DNA of 64,000 nucleotides from Nitrobacter sp. NHB1. Lineage in GTDB: Bacteria; Pseudomonadota; Alphaproteobacteria; Rhizobiales; Xanthobacteraceae. Within the stretch, counting starts at the first letter, position 1. Every line of letters starts with the position of its first letter. The stretch covers positions 2,394,001-2,458,000 of the forward strand of contig NZ_JBAMDA010000001.1 of assembly GCF_036964665.1 (NCBI RefSeq), written 5' to 3'. Both the position numbers and the translations under genes were made by a program. The notes below the pieces were generated by a model. It did not search any database and had not been told where the DNA came from. It saw nothing but the letters and a program-made list of their open reading frames with translations. Shown here one piece after another: positions 59,024 to 64,000 of the stretch.

Positions 59024-59728
59024 CTACACCCGCGCCGGAATCGCGAGGCCGCGCTGCACCGCCGGCCGCGCCAGGCCCTGGTCCAGCCAGGCCGCGACAT
59101 GGCGGAAGCGGTCGAACCCGACGATCTCGCGCGCCTCGTAAAACCCGATCAGATTGCGCACCCAGCCGAGCATCGCAATATCCGCGATGGAGTAGTCGCC
59201 GCCGGCAAACCACCGATGTGTCGCCAGATGCGCGTCCATCACGCCGAGCAGCCGCTTCGATTCCGCCACATAGCGATCGCGCGGGCGCTTGTCCTCGAAA
59301 TCCTTGCCCGCGAACTTGTTGAAAAACCCGACCTGACCGAACATCGGCCCGACGCCGCCCATCTGGAAGTGCAGCCACTGGATGGTCTGCCAGCGCCGCG
59401 CCGGGTCCGCCGGCAGCAATTGTCCGGTCTTCTCGGCGAGGTATTGCAGGATCGCCCCAGATTCGAACAGGCCCAGCGGCTTGCCGCCGGGGCCGTCGGG
59501 ATCGAGAATCGCCGGGATCTTGCCGTTGGGATCGAGCGACAGGAATTCACGGCTCTTCTGCTCGTCCTTGCCGAAATCGACCAGATGCGGCTCGTAGGGC
59601 AGCGCGATCTCCTCCAGCATGATCGAGACCTTCACCCCGTTGGGCGTCGGCACCGAATAGAGCTGAAGACGATCCGGATAGGCGGCCGGCCAGCGGCGGG
59701 TGATCGGGAAAGCGGAGAGGTCGGCCAT
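59024..59728 (-). CDS. Glutathione S-transferase, YghU/YfcG (nu-class) type
   Basis: The 234-residue protein has the thioredoxin-like N-domain ([40 protein letters not shown], the Glu-Ser pair in [16 protein letters not shown]) and the helical C-domain with [31 protein letters not shown] is the signature of nu-class enzymes that act as disulfide-bond reductases using two glutathiones. MADLSAFPI at 59728 is the start; the frame extends 24 codons further. Confidence 0.9.
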   Translation of the reverse strand: MADLSAFPITRRWPAAYPDRLQLYSVPTPNGVKVSIMLEEIALPYEPHLVDFGKDEQKSREFLSLDPNGKIPAILDPDGPGGKPLGLFESGAILQYLAEKTGQLLPADPARRWQTIQWLHFQMGGVGPMFGQVGFFNKFAGKDFEDKRPRDRYVAESKRLLGVMDAHLATHRWFAGGDYSIADIAMLGWVRNLIGFYEAREIVGFDRFRHVAAWLDQGLARPAVQRGLAIPARV

Positions 59729-59893
59729 TGGGTCACTCGGGAAAGGGGGAGGTCTCCCGCTTACACCGCAAAACCACACCGGTTGCAAACCGCACCGCAA
59801 CGCGCGTCCGCCCCGTTGACCCCCGGTCCGCTTTCATGGCCTAGTCGCGCCATCTTTTTGACGCCCGCAAATCACGAAAAACACTGCGATTCC

Positions 59894-62545
59894 ATGACCT
59901 CAGACCGTTACAACGCCCGTGACGCCGAACCGCGCTGGCAAGCCGCGTGGGACGAGCAGGCGATCTTCGCGACCAAGAACGACGACCCGCGCGAAAAATA
60001 CTACGTGCTGGAGATGTTCCCGTATCCGTCCGGGCGCATTCACATCGGCCACGTCCGCAACTACACCCTCGGCGACGTGATCGCGCGCTACATGCGCGCC
60101 AAGGGCTACAACGTGCTGCACCCGATGGGCTGGGACGCTTTCGGCCTGCCCGCCGAGAACGCCGCGATCGAGCGCAAGGTCGCGCCCAAGGCGTGGACCT
60201 ACGACAATATCAAGGCAATGAAGAAGCAGCTCCGGTCGATCGGGCTCTCGCTCGACTGGGCAAGGGAATTCGCGACCTGCGATCCCGCCTACTACAAGCA
60301 TCAGCAGAAGATGTTCCTGGATTTCCTCCGCGCCGGTCTCGCCGAACGCGAAAAGCGCAAGATCAACTGGGATCCGGTCGACATGACCGTGCTCGCCAAC
60401 GAGCAGGTGATCGACGGGCGCGGCTGGCGCTCCGGCGCCGTGGTCGAGCAGCGCGAGATGAACCAGTGGGTCTTCAAGATCACCAAGTATTCGCAGGAAC
60501 TGTTAGAGGCGCTCGACACGCTGGACCGCTGGCCCGACAAGGTGCGGCTGATGCAGCGCAACTGGATCGGCCGCAGCGAGGGCCTGTTGATCCGCTTCGC
60601 GCTCGATCCGGCGACAACGCCTGCCGGCGAAAGTGAACTGAAGATTTTCACCACGCGGCCCGATACCTTGTTCGGCGCGAAGTTCATGGCGATCGCGCCG
60701 GATCATCCGCTGGCGCAAGCGGCAGCGAAGAACAACCCCGCGCTCGCCGCATTCATCGCTGAATGCAAACAGCGCGGCACCGCGCAGGCCGAGATCGACA
60801 CCGCGGAGAAGATGGGTTTCGACACCGGCATCCGCGCCATTCATCCGTTCGACGAGAACTGGACGCTGCCGGTCTATGTCGCGAATTTCGTGCTGATGGA
60901 ATACGGCACCGGCGCCATCTTCGGCTGTCCGGCGCACGACCAGCGCGACCTCGACTTCGTCAACAAGTACGGCCTCGGCAACACGCCGGTGGTCTGCCCC
61001 GAGGGACAGGACCCTGCGAGCTTCGTCATTACCGACACCGCTTACGACGGCGACGGCCGCATGATCAATTCGCGCTTCCTCGACGGCATGACCGCCGAGG
61101 CGGCGAAGGAAGAAGTCGCGAAGCGGCTGGAAAGCGAAGTGCGCGGCAACATGCCGGTCGGCGAGCGCAAGGTGAACTTCCGCCTGCGCGACTGGGGCAT
61201 CTCGCGCCAGCGCTACTGGGGTTGCCCGATCCCGGTGATCCATTGCCCGACATGCGACGTGGTTCCGGTGCCGGACGAGGATCTGCCGGTGACGCTGCCG
61301 GAGGATGTGACGTTCGACAAACCCGGCAACGCGCTCGACCATCATCCGACCTGGAAGCACGTCGCCTGTCCGCAATGCGGCGGCAACGCCACGCGCGAAA
61401 CCGACACCATGGACACCTTCGTCGATTCGTCGTGGTACTTCGCGCGTTTCACCGATCCGTGGAACGAGACCGCGCCAACCACACCTGAAATCGCCAACCG
61501 CATGATGCCGGTGGATCAGTACATAGGCGGCGTCGAGCACGCGATCCTGCATCTGCTCTATTCGCGCTTCTTCACCCGCGCGATGAAGGCCACCGGCCAC
61601 CTCAGTATGGACGAGCCGTTCAGGGGCATGTTCACGCAAGGAATGGTGGTGCACGAAACCTACCGCAAACCCGGCGGCGGCTGGGCCTCGCCGGACGAGG
61701 TCAGGATCGAAGTCGCCGGCAGCGGACGCCGCGCCACGCTGACCGCCACCGGCGAGCCGGTCGAGATCGGCGCGGTCGAGAAGATGTCGAAGTCGAAGCG
61801 CAACACCGTCGATCCCGACGACATCATCGGCAGCTACGGCGCCGATACCGCGCGCTGGTTCATGCTGTCGGACTCGCCGCCGGATCGCGACGTGATCTGG
61901 AGCGAGGAAGGCGTGCAGGGCGCGTCGCGCTTCATGCAGCGGCTATGGCGGCTGGTCAACGAATCGGCCGAGGCCGGCAAGACCGCGCCGCAAGCCAAGC
62001 CGGCGGCGTTCGGCACTGATGCGCTGGCGTTGCGCAAGGCGGCCCACGGCGCACTCGACAAGGTCTCCACCGGCATCGAGCGGCTGCACTTCAACGTCTG
62101 TCTCGCCAACATCCGCGAGTTCGCCAACACGCTGGCGGAGACTCTCGCCCGCGCCGGCACCCGCAAGTCCGATCTTGTTGAGCCCGACCTTGCGCCGGAT
62201 TTGGCCTGGAGCCTGCGCGAGGCGGCCACCATTCTGGTCCAGTTGTTCAGCCCGATGATGCCGCATCTCTCCGAGGAATGCTGGCAGGCGCTTGGGCACA
62301 CCGGCCTGGTCTCGGAGGCCCGTTGGCCACAAATCGAGCGCGATTTGCTGGTTGAAAACACCGTCAAGCTGCCGGTGCAGGTCAACGGCAAAAAGCGGGG
62401 CGAGGTGACGGTGGCGAGCGGCGCCGGGAATCCGGAAATTGAGGCTGCCGTTTTGGCGCTTGATGCAGTAAAACAGTCCCTGGGCGGCAAGCCGGCCCGA
62501 AAGATTATTATCGTCCCGCAGAGGATCGTGAATGTGGTGGGGTAG
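59894..62545 (+). CDS. leuS: Leucyl-tRNA synthetase
   Basis: LeuS charges tRNA-Leu. The 883-residue class I enzyme has the HIGH motif as [20 protein letters not shown] (about residues 44-63), the editing domain with the threonine-rich [14 protein letters not shown], a zinc-type knuckle ([16 protein letters not shown]), [16 protein letters not shown] and the catalytic loop [15 protein letters not shown]. Length is normal. The open frame continues far upstream (to 58280), but only as a shadow over the two minus-strand genes; [15 protein letters not shown] is the family start. It overlaps lptE by 14 bases. Confidence 0.98.
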   Translation: MTSDRYNARDAEPRWQAAWDEQAIFATKNDDPREKYYVLEMFPYPSGRIHIGHVRNYTLGDVIARYMRAKGYNVLHPMGWDAFGLPAENAAIERKVAPKAWTYDNIKAMKKQLRSIGLSLDWAREFATCDPAYYKHQQKMFLDFLRAGLAEREKRKINWDPVDMTVLANEQVIDGRGWRSGAVVEQREMNQWVFKITKYSQELLEALDTLDRWPDKVRLMQRNWIGRSEGLLIRFALDPATTPAGESELKIFTTRPDTLFGAKFMAIAPDHPLAQAAAKNNPALAAFIAECKQRGTAQAEIDTAEKMGFDTGIRAIHPFDENWTLPVYVANFVLMEYGTGAIFGCPAHDQRDLDFVNKYGLGNTPVVCPEGQDPASFVITDTAYDGDGRMINSRFLDGMTAEAAKEEVAKRLESEVRGNMPVGERKVNFRLRDWGISRQRYWGCPIPVIHCPTCDVVPVPDEDLPVTLPEDVTFDKPGNALDHHPTWKHVACPQCGGNATRETDTMDTFVDSSWYFARFTDPWNETAPTTPEIANRMMPVDQYIGGVEHAILHLLYSRFFTRAMKATGHLSMDEPFRGMFTQGMVVHETYRKPGGGWASPDEVRIEVAGSGRRATLTATGEPVEIGAVEKMSKSKRNTVDPDDIIGSYGADTARWFMLSDSPPDRDVIWSEEGVQGASRFMQRLWRLVNESAEAGKTAPQAKPAAFGTDALALRKAAHGALDKVSTGIERLHFNVCLANIREFANTLAETLARAGTRKSDLVEPDLAPDLAWSLREAATILVQLFSPMMPHLSEECWQALGHTGLVSEARWPQIERDLLVENTVKLPVQVNGKKRGEVTVASGAGNPEIEAAVLALDAVKQSLGGKPARKIIIVPQRIVNVVG

Positions 62546-63116
62546 GGTGTCGGCTCGACCGGCTCGATCATGGGTCAATCCGCGCATCGCGGCCCGGCTG
62601 GGCGTCGTTGCCGTGCTGGCGGCGCTGACGGCCGGCTGCTTCCATCCGATGTATGCCGAGCACGCGGACGGCAGCCCTGCCCTTCGCGACAAGCTGATGG
62701 GCGTCGAACTTCTGCCGATCGACAAGCCCAACGCGTCCCGCGATGCCCGGATCGGGGTCGCCATCCGCAACGCGCTCGCGTTCAAGCTTTACGGCGGCGC
62801 CACCGGCGCACCGCCGACGCACCAGCTCAAGATCCGCTTCACCACCAGCCGCTCGTCGCTGATGCTCGATCCTCGCACCGCCCTGCCCTCCAACGAGAGC
62901 TACGGCATCGACGCGAGCTACCAGTTGATCGAGGTCGCAACCGGCAAGACCGTCCTGAGCGCGAGCACCTTTGCCCGCACCTCCTACGACATTCCCGGCC
63001 AGCTCCAGCGTTTCGCGCGTGCCCGCGCGTTCCGTGATGCGGAGGACCGCGCCGCGCAGGAAATCGCCGACAACATCAACACGCGGCTGGCGTCGTTCTT
63101 CTACGCCGGCACCTGA
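62532..63116 (+). CDS. lptE: LPS-assembly lipoprotein LptE
   Basis: LptE plugs the LptD barrel that inserts lipopolysaccharide in the outer leaflet. The 194-residue protein has a lipoprotein signal with lipobox LTAGC (Cys 36) and the LptE alpha/beta fold: [53 protein letters not shown] and the C-terminal helix [19 protein letters not shown]. It starts inside leuS (14-base overlap); GTG at 62547 is an alternative. leuS-lptE-holA is the standard order. lptD is not in the window. Confidence 0.92.
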   Translation: MWWGRVSARPARSWVNPRIAARLGVVAVLAALTAGCFHPMYAEHADGSPALRDKLMGVELLPIDKPNASRDARIGVAIRNALAFKLYGGATGAPPTHQLKIRFTTSRSSLMLDPRTALPSNESYGIDASYQLIEVATGKTVLSASTFARTSYDIPGQLQRFARARAFRDAEDRAAQEIADNINTRLASFFYAGT

Positions 63117-63154
63117 TCCAATTACAGTTTTTCGATGGGCAGCATTTGCTGTTT

Positions 63155-63260
63155 CGTCATTGCGAGCGAAGCGAAGCAATCCAGGGGCCGCATAGAAGGA
63201 CTGGATTGCTTCGTCGCTATCGTTCCTCGAAGACGAGGAACTGAGCTCCTCGCAATGACC
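63155..63260. repeat. Family C repeat, copy between lptE and holA
   Basis: CGTCATTGCGAGCGAAGCGA, AGCAATCCAG, then CTGGATTGCTTCGTCGC and an internal hairpin (TTCCTCGAAGACGAGGAA) ending CTCGCAATGACC. It lies within the lptE-holA gap, so lptE and holA may be transcriptionally separated. Confidence 0.87.
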
Positions 63261-63282
63261 GAATGATAAGTACAGGCTGAAC

Positions 63283-64000
63283 ATGGTCGCGCTGCGCGGA
63301 AAAGACGTCGACAGCTTTCTCGCCCGGCCCGATCCCGGACGCCCGATCATCCTGCTCTACGGCCCCGACGCCGGTCTGGTGCGCGAGCGCGCCGACGCCC
63401 TGATGGCCTCGGCCGTCGACGATCCCGACGATCCGTTTTCGCTGGTGCGGCTCGACGGCGACGATCTCGCCACTGAGCCGTCGCGTCTTGTCGATGAAGC
63501 CATGACGGTGCCGCTGTTCGGCGGCCGCCGCGCCATCCGCGTCAAGGCCGGATCGCGCAGTTTTGCCGGCGGCGTCGATGCGCTTGTGGACTCCGCGATC
63601 CAGGATTGCCGGATCGTGATCGAGGCCGGCGAGCTACGGCCCGAAGCGCCGCTGCGCAAGGCCTGCGAGCGCGCGAAGAACGCGGTGGCGATCGCCTGCT
63701 ATCCCGACACCGAGCGCGATCTCGCACGCCTGATCGACGAGGAATTGCGCCTCTCGAACCTGAAGATCGCACCCGACGCCCGCGCCATGCTGATGTCGCT
63801 GCTCGGCGGCGACCGTCAGGCCTCGCGCAACGAGCTGCGCAAGATCGCGCTCTATGCCCATGGCCAGCGCGAGATCACGCTCACTGACGTGATGGCTGTC
63901 GTCTCCGATGCATCCGATTTCAAGCTCGATCCCATCGTCGATGCTGCGTTCACCGGACAGCCGGCCGCGGTCGAAACCGAATTCGCCAAGGCCATGGTCG
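63283..64000 (+). CDS. holA: DNA polymerase III subunit delta, 3' end cut by window
   Basis: HolA opens the beta sliding clamp within the clamp loader. From ATG 63283 the frame stays open to the window edge (239 codons of an expected 340 or so). It has GRPIILLYGPDAGLVRERAD at the start, then DDPDDPFSLVRLDGDDL, FGGRRAIRVKAGSRSF, VIEAGELRPEAPLRKACE, and the domain II/III part with LLGGDRQASRNELRKIALYA and VVSDASDFKLDPIVDAAFTG. All match the bacterial delta family. The preceding repeat separates it from lptE. Confidence 0.93.
   Translation, partial: MVALRGKDVDSFLARPDPGRPIILLYGPDAGLVRERADALMASAVDDPDDPFSLVRLDGDDLATEPSRLVDEAMTVPLFGGRRAIRVKAGSRSFAGGVDALVDSAIQDCRIVIEAGELRPEAPLRKACERAKNAVAIACYPDTERDLARLIDEELRLSNLKIAPDARAMLMSLLGGDRQASRNELRKIALYAHGQREITLTDVMAVVSDASDFKLDPIVDAAFTGQPAAVETEFAKAMV

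Noticed and set aside
58280-59893. Upstream extension of the leuS frame by over 500 codons
   Set aside because: It runs antisense through yggS and a glutathione transferase; the synthetase family start is at 59894.

Overview
The window reads as an ordinary chromosomal stretch of a high-GC alphaproteobacterium of the Bradyrhizobium / Rhodopseudomonas / Afipia group (Nitrobacteraceae). This is inferred from gene order (rpoN-hpf-ptsN next to lptCAB, dnaKJ-pmtA-dapB-gpmA, hrcA-grpE beside rph-rdgB-hemW, hisB-DUF2628-hisHAFE-coaA beside hslVU), from alphaproteobacterial proteins (FYDLN, DUF1150, PmtA, class II EPSP synthase), from an Irr/ICE-like iron box, and from families of short intergenic repeats of the kind scattered through these genomes. 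No IS element, prophage, integron, CRISPR array, rRNA or toxin-antitoxin module was seen.

Layout. 1-1619: the end of a glycine-rich membrane protein gene faces a NYN/LOTUS-domain RNase-like gene, with an inverted repeat between them. 1896-5454: an RNase D-like exonuclease, then lptC-lptA-lptB for lipopolysaccharide transport. 5543-7879: a beta-barrel/cupredoxin pair behind an ICE-like box, plus two small secreted proteins. 8094-11090: rpoN-hpf-ptsN, with a sigma54-like promoter before ptsN. 11358-15481: a DUF930 protein, ilvD, hsp20-DUF1150, tRNA-Ala(GGC) and dense repeats. 15546-20266: FYDLN protein, then aroA-cmk-rpsA closed by an intrinsic terminator. 20397-22667: nth facing away from a DUF2244 / Ada-like methyltransferase pair. 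22675-28790 (minus strand): dnaK, dnaJ, pmtA, dapB, gpmA. 29219-34787: a secreted protein of unknown role, hrcA-grpE, and divergent rph-rdgB-hemW. 34914-40407: a PBP-activator-like lipoprotein, then rsmI-yraN-gshB-comM. 40761-49943: a hybrid histidine kinase, the histidine block running into coaA, and divergent hslVU. 50151-58131: aminotransferase, ftsK, lolA-like, xthA, a cyclic-nucleotide-type sensor, an OmpR-type regulator and an L,D-transpeptidase. 58313-64000: yggS, a glutathione transferase, then leuS-lptE-holA, with holA cut by the window edge.

Functional threads: envelope biogenesis (lptC/A/B/E, lolA-like, PBP activator, L,D-transpeptidase, PmtA), protein quality control (dnaKJ, grpE, hrcA, hsp20, hslVU), translation and RNA handling (rpsA, hpf, leuS, rsmI, rph, tRNA-Ala), amino-acid synthesis (ilvD, aroA, dapB, his) and DNA repair or replication (nth, Ada-like, xthA, holA, ftsK).

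I did not find a clear undescribed system. The most testable leads are regulatory: the ICE-like box before the beta-barrel/cupredoxin pair, the sigma54-like element before ptsN, a Shine-Dalgarno-sequestering hairpin before hsp20, and a palindrome abutting the 5' end of tRNA-Ala. The repeat families and one possibly decayed gene between pmtA and dapB also merit a look.
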